64,000 nt of DNA from Pasteurella skyensis. GTDB lineage: Bacteria > Pseudomonadota > Gammaproteobacteria > Enterobacterales > Pasteurellaceae. Made by a program: the position numbers and the translations under genes. Below, in pieces: positions 1-8,081 of this stretch (positions are counted from its first letter, which is position 1; every line of letters starts with the position of its first letter). Below the pieces are notes generated by a model that saw nothing but the letters and a program-made list of their open reading frames with translations, had not been told where the DNA came from and searched no databases. The stretch is from the NCBI RefSeq assembly GCF_013377295.1, contig NZ_CP016180.1, forward strand, positions 2,170,001 through 2,234,000, given 5' to 3'.

Positions 1-363
1 TATGGTAAAGTGTTTTACACCTACCTCAGCAATGAACAGCAACACATTGAAGGCTCACTCTTCAAATTTGATAGCGTACGTTCATTAAGAACCCAATTAG
101 GGGCAAAAATGCAGTATCAATTAAGTGATAAAACCAAACTGTATTCAACCTTAGCGTGGGAAAATGAGGCAAAAGGAAAAGCAACAGGCACCGTATTAGG
201 GCTTGATATGCCATCTCCTAGCTTAAAAGGCAACACAGGTATTGTTGAATTTGGTGTGACTTTCACTCCTAGTCAAAACCTCAGTATCAACTTAGGTGCG
301 ACAGGTAACTTCGGTAAACGTCGTGGCGCCTCAGCAAATGCGTTGATTAGTTATGGGTTTTAA
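1..363 (+). CDS. Autotransporter beta-domain, C-terminal fragment
   Basis: The frame is open from the first base of the window, so only the last 120 residues are present. They alternate polar and hydrophobic residues as outer-membrane beta strands do, contain a stretch 'LRTQLGAKMQYQLSD' typical of autotransporter barrel domains, and end in Tyr-Gly-Phe; a terminal aromatic residue is the usual signal for barrel insertion by the Bam complex. The part seen would form the last strands of the translocator barrel in the outer membrane. The passenger domain lies outside the window, so the exported function is unknown. A strong intrinsic terminator follows. Confidence 0.72.
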   Translation, partial: YGKVFYTYLSNEQQHIEGSLFKFDSVRSLRTQLGAKMQYQLSDKTKLYSTLAWENEAKGKATGTVLGLDMPSPSLKGNTGIVEFGVTFTPSQNLSINLGATGNFGKRRGASANALISYGF

Positions 364-396
364 TTAGCTGTTTGATAGTTAATAAAGCTTAAAAAG

Positions 397-430
397 AAAC
401 AAGAGACAGTTAATGCTGTCTCTTGTTTTT
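397..430 (+). terminator. Intrinsic terminator after the autotransporter gene
   Basis: A perfect 13-bp inverted repeat (397-409 and 416-428) with a 6-nt loop ends in a T run. An A run precedes it, so it may also act weakly on the minus strand. Confidence 0.85.
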
Positions 431-508
431 GATTCTATACGCTTTCCAAATTTTAGTGAATGCTGTTTAGGGGAACTTTTGGGATTTTGATAATTAATTT
501 TTAGGCAT

Positions 509-536
509 AAAAAAACACCGATAATAACTATCAGTG
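509..536 (-). terminator. Intrinsic terminator of tRNA-Ser
   Basis: Read on the minus strand, CACTGATA and TATCGGTG pair (one G-T pair) around a 5-nt loop and are followed by seven T. It starts 13 bases past the tRNA 3' end. Confidence 0.75.
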
Positions 537-548
537 GTTTAGAATTAA

Positions 549-638
549 TGGCGGAGGAAGTGAGATTCGAACTCACGGAGGATTTAAACCCTCGCCGGTT
601 TTCAAGACCGGTGCCTTCAACCACTCGACCATTCCTCC
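549..638 (-). tRNA. tRNA-Ser (anticodon UGA)
   Basis: On the minus strand the gene starts GGAGGAA and ends TTCCTCCGCCA, giving a 7-bp acceptor stem with an encoded CCA end. The anticodon stem CCGGT/ACCGG encloses the loop CTTGAAA with anticodon TGA, which reads UCA-type serine codons. A long variable arm of class II type and the T loop GTTCGAATC are present. Length is 90 nt. Its own promoter and terminator are visible, so it is a single-gene transcript. Confidence 0.96.
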
Positions 639-647
639 GTTGAAAAC

Positions 648-683
648 GTGTTGAATGATATAGAGATTGTAAAAATTCGTCAA
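648..683 (-). promoter_or_regulatory. Sigma-70 promoter of tRNA-Ser
   Basis: On the minus strand TTGACG (678-683) and TATCAT (655-660) are 17 bp apart. This puts the start point about 10 bases before the mature tRNA end. Confidence 0.75.
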
Positions 684-823
684 GTGATAAAACAAAAAAA
701 ATGTTTATTTGCGCTGTTTTTCATCAATATAGCTTTTTCTAAAACAATTTTATCGTTTATAGTATGGAAAATATGTGCTAATTTATTCCATTTCAGGTAT
801 TATTTTGAGTACAATTGATAGCC

Positions 824-851
824 TTGATTGTTGAATATAAATTCATATAAT
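824..851 (+). promoter_or_regulatory. Candidate promoter of the corB operon
   Basis: TTGATT (824-829), a 16-bp spacer and a perfect TATAAT (846-851). The predicted leader of about 75 nt contains an uptake signal sequence. Confidence 0.5.
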
Positions 852-864
852 TTAAAATATAAGT

Positions 865-897
865 AAGCGGTAACATCTTTATTAAATTTTGCAAAAA
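865..897 (+). repeat. DNA uptake signal sequence (Apl type)
   Basis: AAGCGGT core followed at the usual distance by the TTTTGCAAAA block; it sits in the corB leader. Confidence 0.75.
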
Positions 898-931
898 TCG
901 TTTATTGATTAACTAATATAGGATCTTAATT

Positions 932-2197
932 TTGGACACAATTCCCCTGAGTAGTTTGTTTATTGCTCTTGTTCTGTTACTTTTTCTTTCAGCATTCTTT
1001 TCAAGTTCTGAAACTGCTTTAATGTCTTTAAATCGTTATAAAATGCGAAACCTTGTCGAAAAAGGGCATAAAGGAGCAATTAAAACAGAAAAATTATTGG
1101 CTAAAACGGATATTTTATTAAGTTTAATTTTAATCTGTAATAACCTTGTTAATATAGTTGCCTCAGCCCTTGCGACGATGATTGGTTTACGTCTTTCAGG
1201 TGATGCTGGTGTTGCCATAGCAACAGGACTTTTAACATTGATTATGTTAATTTTTTCTGAAATTCTTCCCAAAACCATTGCGGCTATTTATCCTGAAAAA
1301 GTGGGTTTTACTGCAAGTTATGTCCTTACTCCACTGAAAAAATTACTTTCGCCTTTGATTTTTTTAATGAATATTATCATTGGTTCATTACTTAAATTAT
1401 TACGTATTAAACATAAAGATAGAAGTGGTTTAAGTGCTGAAGAGTTGCGAAGTGTGGTATTAGAAGCGGGGAAATTTATTTCAACAGAACACCAAGATAT
1501 GTTGGTGTCTATTTTGGATTTAGAAAAAGCGACTGTTGATGATGTAATGGTGCCTCGAAATGATATTGATGGTATTAATATTGATGATGATTGGAAATCC
1601 ATTATGCGTCAGCTTAAAGGGGCTGCTCATGGACGAATTGTTATTTATAAAGAAAGCATAGACAGCAATGTGCTTGGAATGTTACGAGTACGAGAAGTGT
1701 TTCGTTTTATGCTTGAAAAAAATGAGTTTAGTAAGGAAATTCTGGTTCGTGCATTAGATAATATTTATTTTATTCCAGAGGGTACGCCATTAACAGCACA
1801 GCTTATCAATTTTAAAGCGAATAAAGAGCGTGTTGGGCTGGTGGTGGATGAATATGGCGATATTAAAGGTTTAATTACATTAGAAGATATTTTAGAAGAG
1901 ATTATTGGTGAGTTTACAACCTCTACTTCGCCATCTTTAGAACAAGAAGTACAACAGCAATCTGATGGTTCTGTTATTATTGAAGGGTCTGCAAATTTAC
2001 GAGATTTGAATAAACTCTTTAATTGGAAATTGCCCGCCGATGAAATTCGTACTTTTAATGGTTTAATTATAGAACATTTGGAAAAAATTCCCGATGAAGA
2101 TACGCAATTTACGTTTTATAATTTAAAAGTTACGGTATTAGAAGTAGCAGACAATATGGTAAAACAAGCAAGGGTAGAAACATTATCAAAGTCATAA
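932..2197 (+). CDS. corB: CorB/YfjD-type membrane protein (CNNM/CorC family)
   Basis: This 421-residue inner-membrane protein has the CNNM architecture: an N-terminal DUF21 membrane domain (about residues 5-165, four hydrophobic segments), two CBS domains (about 190-320, with the motif 'VGLVVDEYGDIKGLITLEDI') and a C-terminal CorC/HlyC domain. CNNM/CorB proteins are linked to magnesium or cobalt export and resistance; the substrate here is inferred. The start is TTG, with AGGA 8 bases upstream, and gives an N-terminus (MDTIPLSSLF) like the Haemophilus homologue as I recall it. An HD-domain gene follows after 15 bases, so the two are probably one transcript. Confidence 0.85.
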   Translation: MDTIPLSSLFIALVLLLFLSAFFSSSETALMSLNRYKMRNLVEKGHKGAIKTEKLLAKTDILLSLILICNNLVNIVASALATMIGLRLSGDAGVAIATGLLTLIMLIFSEILPKTIAAIYPEKVGFTASYVLTPLKKLLSPLIFLMNIIIGSLLKLLRIKHKDRSGLSAEELRSVVLEAGKFISTEHQDMLVSILDLEKATVDDVMVPRNDIDGINIDDDWKSIMRQLKGAAHGRIVIYKESIDSNVLGMLRVREVFRFMLEKNEFSKEILVRALDNIYFIPEGTPLTAQLINFKANKERVGLVVDEYGDIKGLITLEDILEEIIGEFTTSTSPSLEQEVQQQSDGSVIIEGSANLRDLNKLFNWKLPADEIRTFNGLIIEHLEKIPDEDTQFTFYNLKVTVLEVADNMVKQARVETLSKS

Positions 2198-2212
2198 AAC
2201 AGGGGGTTATAT

Positions 2213-2644
2213 ATGAAATTATTAAGAGCCTTTTTGATTGCTTTAAATGCTCATAAAGGGCAGTTTGATAAAGCTGGAAAGCCATATATAACCCATCCAA
2301 TTAGGGTGATGTTTGGAGTTAAAGGATACAAAGAAAAGATAGTTGCATTGTTGCACGATGTTGTTGAAGACAGCGATTATACGTTGAGGTATTTAGAAAA
2401 CTATTTTGATAAAGACATTATAAAAGCCGTCGATCTTGTCACTAAAAAAGAATCGCAAGATTACAGCGAATACCTTTCACAACTTAAAGAAAATAAAATA
2501 TCAAAAGCGGTAAAACTCAGTGATTTAAGGGATAATATGAATCTTAAACGAATTAAAAATATTACTCAAAAAGATTTAGACCGTTTAGAAAAATACAAAA
2601 AAGCGACAGCATATTTAGAGGGAAGAGCAGATGCGCTATCTTAA
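2213..2644 (+). CDS. Small HD-domain phosphohydrolase, SpoT/Mesh1-like
   Basis: The 143-residue protein is little more than an HD domain of the RelA/SpoT hydrolase type: an H28-P pair, H48-D49 and E52-D53 in 'LLHDVVED', and D104 in 'KLSDLRDNM'. These positions fit the metal-binding and catalytic set of (p)ppGpp hydrolases and of Mesh1-like small alarmone hydrolases. No synthetase, TGS or ACT domain is present. Hydrolysis of (p)ppGpp or a related nucleotide is therefore inferred, not shown. AGGGGG stands 8 bases before the ATG. It is co-directional with corB, 15 bases downstream of it, so the two may be co-regulated. Confidence 0.7.
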   Translation: MKLLRAFLIALNAHKGQFDKAGKPYITHPIRVMFGVKGYKEKIVALLHDVVEDSDYTLRYLENYFDKDIIKAVDLVTKKESQDYSEYLSQLKENKISKAVKLSDLRDNMNLKRIKNITQKDLDRLEKYKKATAYLEGRADALS

Positions 2645-2671
2645 GGAAATCGTATCTGGCACACGATTTCC
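2645..2671 (+). terminator. Hairpin after the HD-domain gene
   Basis: Perfect 9-bp arms (GGAAATCGT and its complement) directly after the stop codon. The T run is displaced by about 10 bases, so termination efficiency is uncertain. Confidence 0.4.
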
Positions 2672-2701
2672 GATTAATGAATTTTTTACTTTTTACATAA
2701 A

Positions 2702-2732
2702 ATTTGCAAAAAATAGTTTACATCATACCGCT
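2702..2732 (-). repeat. DNA uptake signal sequence
   Basis: Minus-strand AGCGGT core with the TTTGCAAATT block, in the gap between the convergent HD-domain gene and dgkA. Confidence 0.75.
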
Positions 2733-2749
2733 ATAATTATTATCCAATC

Positions 2750-3106
2750 TTAAAAAAACAGAATAATTAACCATACAATGCCACAGGTAACCATTGCCAT
2801 AAACACAGCGGCAGAACCCAAATCTTTAGCGCGCCCTGAAAGCTCGTGATATTCAGTACCCACTCGATCAACAATGGCTTCTATACCACTATTAAGTAGT
2901 TCTACAACAAATACCATTAATACGGAAGCAACCAGTAATGCAATTTCTACATTTGTGTTACCTAATATAAAAGCAAGGGGAAGCATTATAATTGACACAC
3001 CTACTTCGTGGCGAAAACCTGCTTCATATTTAAACGCTGCTTTTAAACCTTGAATAGAGTAGCCTGCTGCTTTAAAAAAATGTGTTAGTCCTGTGTACTT
3101 TTGCAT
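2750..3106 (-). CDS. dgkA: Diacylglycerol kinase
   Basis: At 118 residues this is the usual size of the bacterial DgkA family, a homotrimeric three-helix inner-membrane kinase. It phosphorylates diacylglycerol with ATP to phosphatidic acid, recycling the lipid left by envelope glycan synthesis. The active-site signature 'ELLNSGIEAIVDRVG' and the preceding amphipathic segment 'EAGFRHE' are intact, and three hydrophobic helices can be placed. AGGA lies 6 bases before the ATG. It is convergent with the HD-domain gene and monocistronic. Confidence 0.95.
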   Translation of the reverse strand: MQKYTGLTHFFKAAGYSIQGLKAAFKYEAGFRHEVGVSIIMLPLAFILGNTNVEIALLVASVLMVFVVELLNSGIEAIVDRVGTEYHELSGRAKDLGSAAVFMAMVTCGIVWLIILFF

Positions 3107-3167
3107 AATTATCCTAGTTCAATGGGAATATGTGAGAGTGATATTATAACAATATTTTACTTTTGTG

Positions 3168-3202
3168 TTAAAAAAACCGCTTATTAAAAAATAAACGGTT
3201 TG
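3168..3202 (-). terminator. Terminator of metP-metS
   Basis: On the minus strand an 11-bp stem (one mismatch), containing an AAGCGGT uptake-signal core in its 3' arm, is followed by seven T. It lies just past the metS stop. Confidence 0.75.
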
Positions 3203-3219
3203 ATAGTTAATTATTTTTA

Positions 3220-3321
3220 TCAATTATTTTCTTCTTTTGGTAGATGGATAATTGATGCAATCAATCCTCCCCAAATAACAATAATTGCAATGATCATCAT
3301 TATAATTGCTGTAAAACTCAT
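3220..3321 (-). CDS. metS: MetS-like small subunit of the NSS amino acid transporter
   Basis: A 33-residue peptide starts at ATG 3321-3319 and stops at TGA 3222-3220. It is one hydrophobic helix with the sequence 'MMIIAIIVIWGGLIASI' and a short charged tail. This matches the pattern of the small subunit (MetS) that partners MetP-type methionine/alanine transporters; the conserved feature is a helix ending in Trp-Gly-Gly. Its ATG overlaps the metP stop by one base (TAATG), so translation is probably coupled. It is inferred to sit in the inner membrane with MetP. It is too short for most gene callers. Confidence 0.8.
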   Translation of the reverse strand: MSFTAIIMMIIAIIVIWGGLIASIIHLPKEENN

Positions 3322-4829
3322 TATTTTGCCTCCTTAAAGATGCGGTTTTTCCATTCTGTGCGAGAAAGTAAGTATGAAACAATTCCTAACATAATAACCA
3401 TTCCCCAACCAAATAGATTTAAGAACCATTGTGGGTAGCCAGAGTAGCCTTCAATAATGACTTTTTTCGCTTCGATAAATAACATAATACCTAATACAAT
3501 TGGGGTAACAATACCTGAAACCACCATCCATAATTTTCCTACTTTGGTTGATGAGGTTTTGTTTAAATGATCCGCCAATGCAGGTAAACGTTTTGTTAAA
3601 CTAATTGATACAATATAAAGGAAACCAATTAATACGATACCAAAACTGTTTACGAATTTATCTAGTGTATCCAATACTGGTATACCTGTTGTAGTTCCAA
3701 AGAGTAAGATGGATACTGCTGCCATCGGAAGTGATACTATAAAGGTTGCCTTAGTACGACGAATTCTGAATTTATCTTGTACAGCAGCAATGATTACTTC
3801 CATAATAGAAATCATTGATGTTAAACCTGCAAAAACAAGAGATCCAAAGAATAATAAACCGACAATAGCGCCACCCGGAGCTTGATTTATAATGGTAGGG
3901 AATGCAATAAATGCTAATCCAATACCAGAAGAGGCAACGTCACTTACTTCTTTACCACCTGCTGTTGCCATAAACCCTAAAGCGGCGAATACTCCGATTC
4001 CTGCAAATAATTCAAATGAACTGTTGGCAAAACCAACGACTAAGCCAGTGCCAGTAAGATCAGTGTCTTTTTTCAAGTAAGAGGAATAGGTCACCATAAT
4101 TCCAAAACAGATAGAAAGTGAGAAGAATATTTGCCCATAAGCAGCAATCCAAACACTTGGTTCAGTTAGTTTTGACCAATCAGGTGTAAATAACGCATCT
4201 AATCCCTTTGCTGCACCTGGTAGGAAAAGAGAATAAATCACCAATCCAAAAAACATTATTAAAAGCAATGGCATAAATAAATTTGATGCTTTTGATACAC
4301 CTTTTTGAACCCCTAGTGTCATAATAAAAATAGTTACAAGCCAAACGACAATAAGTGGCCCTACAACGGTACCGACAAAATCAAGGCTTACGCCAGCATC
4401 TGCAACTTGAGTAAATTCTTTTAAGAAGAAATCGGCAGGATTACCTCCCCAAGCACTGTCTAGTGAAAAGTAGGTATAACTTGCCGCCCAACCTAAAATA
4501 ACTGCATAGTAAACAGAGATAACAATACAAATTAACACTTGCCACCAGCCTAAAATCTCAAATTTTTTGCTAAGATGGCGGAAAGCCAAAGGCGCTGAAC
4601 CACGATATTTATGTCCAATAGCATAATCGAGTAATAAAATAGGAATACCCGCGGTTAAAAGTGCAATGATATAAGGAAGAATAAAGGCTCCTCCTCCATT
4701 TTCATAAGTAACATAAGGAAACCGCCAGATATTTCCTAACCCTACGGCAGAACCAATAGCTGCCAAAATAAAAGCTCGACGATTGCTAAACGTCTCTCTT
4801 TTATGTTTTTTTGTTGTTGTGTTTGACAT
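3321..4829 (-). CDS. metP: Sodium-dependent amino acid transporter, MetP-like (NSS family)
   Basis: The 502-residue protein belongs to the neurotransmitter:sodium symporter family. The first helix carries the hallmark '[19 protein letters not shown]', which forms the sodium and substrate site, and about 11-12 hydrophobic segments follow. Substrate is not readable from sequence; the adjacent metS gene points to the methionine/alanine importer branch. AGGAG lies 7 bases before the ATG. The order metP-metS with a one-base overlap supports a two-component importer. A possible promoter lies at 4882-4910. Confidence 0.85.
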   Translation of the reverse strand: MSNTTTKKHKRETFSNRRAFILAAIGSAVGLGNIWRFPYVTYENGGGAFILPYIIALLTAGIPILLLDYAIGHKYRGSAPLAFRHLSKKFEILGWWQVLICIVISVYYAVILGWAASYTYFSLDSAWGGNPADFFLKEFTQVADAGVSLDFVGTVVGPLIVVWLVTIFIMTLGVQKGVSKASNLFMPLLLIMFFGLVIYSLFLPGAAKGLDALFTPDWSKLTEPSVWIAAYGQIFFSLSICFGIMVTYSSYLKKDTDLTGTGLVVGFANSSFELFAGIGVFAALGFMATAGGKEVSDVASSGIGLAFIAFPTIINQAPGGAIVGLLFFGSLVFAGLTSMISIMEVIIAAVQDKFRIRRTKATFIVSLPMAAVSILLFGTTTGIPVLDTLDKFVNSFGIVLIGFLYIVSISLTKRLPALADHLNKTSSTKVGKLWMVVSGIVTPIVLGIMLFIEAKKVIIEGYSGYPQWFLNLFGWGMVIMLGIVSYLLSRTEWKNRIFKEAK

Positions 4830-4881
4830 TAAGTACTCCTGTAATAATGTGATGAAAAATTAGTTTTTTTAATATATTAAG

Positions 4882-4910
4882 AATATGCCTAATCTTAAGA
4901 AGAATGTAAA
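4882..4910 (-). promoter_or_regulatory. Candidate promoter of metPS
   Basis: On the minus strand TTTACA (4905-4910), 17 bp, CATATT (4882-4887). The remainder of the 348-bp metP/rho intergenic region is AT-rich and shows no folded riboswitch I could support. Confidence 0.4.
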
Positions 4911-5104
4911 CCTAAATTTAGATATCAAAAAAATTATTTTTTAGATTTTTATGCTAAAAAACTAATAATCTTAGTTTAAAAAACTATTTTTAAACTATTT
5001 CTTGGAGAGGCGTGTCTTTATCTTTTAGAGAAAACAGCAATAAAAACTAAATAAAAAAATTTGCAATTTAATAAAAATAAAGGTAAGCTTAGCAACCTCA
5101 ATTC

Positions 5105-5132
5105 TTGGCATAAGCCATATTCTGAATAAGAT
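5105..5132 (+). promoter_or_regulatory. Candidate promoter of rho
   Basis: TTGGCA (5105-5110), 16 bp, TAAGAT (5127-5132). The implied leader is about 40 nt. Confidence 0.4.
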
Positions 5133-5177
5133 TCATATTCCGATCAAATTTTAGTTTAATTAAAGAAAATCTTTCCT

Positions 5178-6440
5178 ATGCACTTAACACAGTTAAAAAC
5201 AATGCCTATCTCAGCACTTTTAAAGTTGGCTGAAGAACAAATGGGCTTAGAAAATCTAGGTCGTTTACGTAAACAAGACATCATTTTTGCGATTTTAAAG
5301 CAACACGCAAAAAGTGGTGAAGATATTTTTGGAAAAGGCGTATTAGAAATTTTACCCGATGGTTTCGGTTTCTTACGTTCAAATGACAGCTCATATTTGG
5401 CTGGTCCTGATGATATTTATGTTTCTCCGAGTCAAATTCGCCGTTTTAATTTACAAACAGGGGATAGTATTGAGGGGAAAATTAGACCACCTAAAGATGG
5501 TGAACGTTATTTTGCTCTTCTTAAAGTTGCAAAAATTAATGATGATAAACCTGAAGTCTCTCGCAATAAAATCTTCTTTGAAAACCTTACCCCATTACAC
5601 CCTAATTCTCGTTTAAAAATGGAACGAGGCAATGGATCTAGTGAAGATTTAACAGCTCGAATTTTAGATTTAGCTGCACCTATTGGTAAAGGGCAACGTG
5701 GATTAATTGTTGCACCTCCAAAAGCGGGTAAAACCGTGTTACTGCAAAATATTGCTCAAAGTATCACAGCAAACCATCCTGAGTGTGAATTAATTGTATT
5801 ACTAATTGATGAACGCCCTGAAGAGGTAACAGAGATGACTCGTTCGGTAAAAGGAGAAGTGATCGCTTCTACTTTTGATGAGCCTGCTTCTCGTCACGTT
5901 CAAGTGGCAGAAATGGTAATAGAAAAAGCAAAACGTTTAGTTGAGCATAAAAAAGATGTGGTTATTTTGTTAGACTCTATTACTCGTTTAGCACGTGCTT
6001 ACAATACTGTTACCCCAGCCTCAGGTAAAATCTTATCTGGTGGTGTGGACGCCAATGCATTACACCGTCCTAAGCGTTTCTTTGGTGCGGCTCGTAATAT
6101 GGAAGAAGGCGGTAGCTTAACCATTATTGCAACAGCACTTGTTGATACAGGTTCTAAAATGGATGATGTGATTTTTGAAGAATTTAAAGGAACAGGTAAT
6201 ATGGAATTACACCTGTCTCGTAAGATTGCAGAAAAACGAGTATTCCCTGCGATTAACTTTAATCCATCAGGTACACGTAAAGAAGACTTAATCACCACCC
6301 CTGATGAGCTTCAAAAAATGTGGGTATTACGTAAAATTATCCACCCAATGGATGAAGTATCAGCAATGGAGTTCTTAATTGATAAACTTATGGTTGCTAA
6401 AACCAATGATGAGTTTTTTGAGATAATGAAAAGATCATAA
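5178..6440 (+). CDS. rho: Transcription termination factor Rho
   Basis: The 420-residue protein matches full-length Rho. Visible in order are the N-terminal helix bundle (1-50), the cold-shock-like RNA-binding domain with 'GFGFLR' and '[12 protein letters not shown]' (about 52-130), and the RecA-type ATPase with Walker A 'PPKAGKT', the Walker B strand '[16 protein letters not shown]', and the Q-loop/R-loop region '[21 protein letters not shown]'. The hexamer binds C-rich nascent RNA and unwinds it from polymerase. No insertion is seen. It is monocistronic, and convergent with hldD across an inverted uptake-signal pair. Confidence 0.98.
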   Translation: MHLTQLKTMPISALLKLAEEQMGLENLGRLRKQDIIFAILKQHAKSGEDIFGKGVLEILPDGFGFLRSNDSSYLAGPDDIYVSPSQIRRFNLQTGDSIEGKIRPPKDGERYFALLKVAKINDDKPEVSRNKIFFENLTPLHPNSRLKMERGNGSSEDLTARILDLAAPIGKGQRGLIVAPPKAGKTVLLQNIAQSITANHPECELIVLLIDERPEEVTEMTRSVKGEVIASTFDEPASRHVQVAEMVIEKAKRLVEHKKDVVILLDSITRLARAYNTVTPASGKILSGGVDANALHRPKRFFGAARNMEEGGSLTIIATALVDTGSKMDDVIFEEFKGTGNMELHLSRKIAEKRVFPAINFNPSGTRKEDLITTPDELQKMWVLRKIIHPMDEVSAMEFLIDKLMVAKTNDEFFEIMKRS

Positions 6441-6459
6441 TCTTTATTTAATACGAAAC

Positions 6460-6513
6460 AAGCGGTAAGATATTTGAAAAAATTTGCAAAAAGTTTCAAA
6501 CATCTTACCGCTT
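6460..6513. terminator. Inverted uptake-signal pair, bidirectional terminator
   Basis: Arms 6460-6479 and 6494-6513 pair over 20 bp with one mismatch, and each contains an AAGCGGTAAGAT core. The loop holds the TTTGCAAA block. It separates the convergent genes rho and hldD. Confidence 0.75.
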
Positions 6514-6537
6514 AGTTATTTCTATAAATAGTGAAAT

Positions 6538-7464
6538 TTATTTATTCAACCATTCCATATAAGCCTTAACCCCTTCAGCGACGGTTTTAAACGGTTTATC
6601 ATAACCCGCGTTGCGTAAAGCCGTAATATCCGCTTGGGTATAAGCTTGGTAGCGAGATTTTAAATGCTCAGGGAATGGGATTGTTTCAATTTCACCTTTT
6701 TGGTGGAAATTGATCACCGCATTTGCCACTTCTTGAAATGACTCTGCATTCCCTGTACCCAAGTTATAAATTCCTGAAATATTGTTTTGCCACGCCCAAA
6801 TATTCACATCTGCCACATCTTCCACATACACAAAGTCGCGTAAAAATGTTTCACTGCCTGCAAATAATTTTGGATTTTCGCCTTTTTGGATTTGGGTATT
6901 TAAGTGAAATGCCACACTTGCCATTGAACCTTTATGTTGTTCACGTGGACCGTAAACATTAAAATATTTGAAGCCACAAACAGGCGAAGTTGCTTCTGGT
7001 AATAATTTGCGAACATACTCATCAAATAAGAATTTTGAGTAGCCATACACATTTAATGGAGATTCAAATTCACGTTTTTCGATAAAATTATCAGTACGTC
7101 CACCGTAAGTGGCGGCACTTGAAGCATAGAAAAAAGGAATCTCACGATCTAAGCAATAATGCAATAACTCTTTTGAATATTCGTAGTTATTGTGCATCAT
7201 ATATTTGCCATCCCACTCGGTGGTTGCCGAGCAAGCTCCTTCGTGGAAAATCGCATCAATGTGATCAAATTCATCACCTGCTACAATAGAAGCAATAAAA
7301 TCTTCACGATCGCAATAATCTGCAATATCTAAATCAACAAGGTTGATAAATTTTTCGCCTTTTTTAAGGTTATCTACTACTAAAATATCTTTACGACCGA
7401 TTTTGTTTAGTGCTTTAATGATATTGCTACCAATAAATCCCGCACCACCTGTTACTATAATCAT
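6538..7464 (-). CDS. hldD: ADP-L-glycero-D-manno-heptose 6-epimerase
   Basis: The 308-residue protein is a short-chain dehydrogenase/reductase-type epimerase that converts ADP-D-glycero- to ADP-L-glycero-manno-heptose for the lipooligosaccharide inner core. The NADP-binding loop '[10 protein letters not shown]' starts at residue 5, the catalytic Tyr-x3-Lys is in '[13 protein letters not shown]', and 'SSAATYG' supplies the Ser/Thr. Length matches the E. coli enzyme (310). It works upstream of the heptosyltransferases WaaF and WaaC encoded at 44.5-46.5 kb. It lies 10 bases downstream of def on the same strand. Confidence 0.96.
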   Translation of the reverse strand: MIIVTGGAGFIGSNIIKALNKIGRKDILVVDNLKKGEKFINLVDLDIADYCDREDFIASIVAGDEFDHIDAIFHEGACSATTEWDGKYMMHNNYEYSKELLHYCLDREIPFFYASSAATYGGRTDNFIEKREFESPLNVYGYSKFLFDEYVRKLLPEATSPVCGFKYFNVYGPREQHKGSMASVAFHLNTQIQKGENPKLFAGSETFLRDFVYVEDVADVNIWAWQNNISGIYNLGTGNAESFQEVANAVINFHQKGEIETIPFPEHLKSRYQAYTQADITALRNAGYDKPFKTVAEGVKAYMEWLNK

Positions 7465-7474
7465 TCTTTATTCC

Positions 7475-7987
7475 TTATTTACTACGAGCAAGTTGTTTTT
7501 TGATTTTTTCCATTTTTTCTTTAATACGTTTGCGTTTTAAAGGGGAAAGATAATCGACAAATAAAACACCATTCAAATGGTCAATTTCGTGTTGAATACA
7601 GATGGCAAGTAAATCATCGGCTTCTAAAATAAATTCTTCACCATTACGATTTAAGGCTTTTACTGTGACTTTTTCTTTACGAGGAACAAAACCTCTAAAA
7701 CCAGGAATAGAAAGGCACCCCTCTTCAATACCCGTTTCACCACTACTTTCAATAATTTCAGGGTTTACTAATACGATTTGGTTGGTTTTATCCCCTTCAA
7801 TATCCATTGTGATAACACGTTTTAATACATTGACTTGAGGGGCTGCTAAACCGATACCTTCATCTTCATACATTGTATCAAACATATCATCGATAAATTG
7901 TTGTAATTCATCATTAAATTCTGTTACGGGTTTGCATACTTTTGTCAGAATTTCATCAGGGTAAAGTACGACATCTAATTTTGCCAT
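7475..7987 (-). CDS. def: Peptide deformylase
   Basis: The 170-residue enzyme removes formyl from the initiator Met of nascent proteins. All three metal-site motifs are intact: 'GIGLAAPQ' (44-51), 'EEGCLS' (about 89-94) and 'QHEIDH' (about 132-137). Size is that of the iron-dependent type I enzymes. In E. coli def is joined to fmt, rsmB and trkA; here it is paired with hldD and divergent from dprA, while fmt-rsmB-trkA is 49 kb away. A CRP-S-like site abuts the def start codon. Confidence 0.97.
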   Translation of the reverse strand: MAKLDVVLYPDEILTKVCKPVTEFNDELQQFIDDMFDTMYEDEGIGLAAPQVNVLKRVITMDIEGDKTNQIVLVNPEIIESSGETGIEEGCLSIPGFRGFVPRKEKVTVKALNRNGEEFILEADDLLAICIQHEIDHLNGVLFVDYLSPLKRKRIKEKMEKIKKQLARSK

Positions 7988-8009
7988 TTTTGGGATCTCT
8001 ATCGAAAAA
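7988..8009 (+). promoter_or_regulatory. CRP-S-like (Sxy-dependent competence) site upstream of dprA
   Basis: TGGGA (7991-7995), six bases, TCGAA (8002-8006), with T-rich left and A-rich right flanks. The Pasteurellaceae CRP-S consensus is TGCGA-N6-TCGCA, so each half has one mismatch. The centre is about 60 bp before a start point predicted from TATAAA at 8047-8052, the usual class I CRP distance. Confidence 0.5.
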
Positions 8010-8081
8010 TTAATATAAAAAGTTCTTCATTCTAACGTTTTTTGATTATAAATAAAAGCCATTACAACAAAGGATGAAAGA

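Noticed and set aside
379-624. Minus-strand open frame of 81 codons
   Set aside because: It overlaps the tRNA-Ser gene and two terminators and has no ribosome binding site.
4990-5060. GAGAGGCG-containing stretch upstream of rho that recalls the start of a lysine riboswitch
   Set aside because: None of the other conserved riboswitch blocks or the closing helix can be found, and rho is not a lysine gene.
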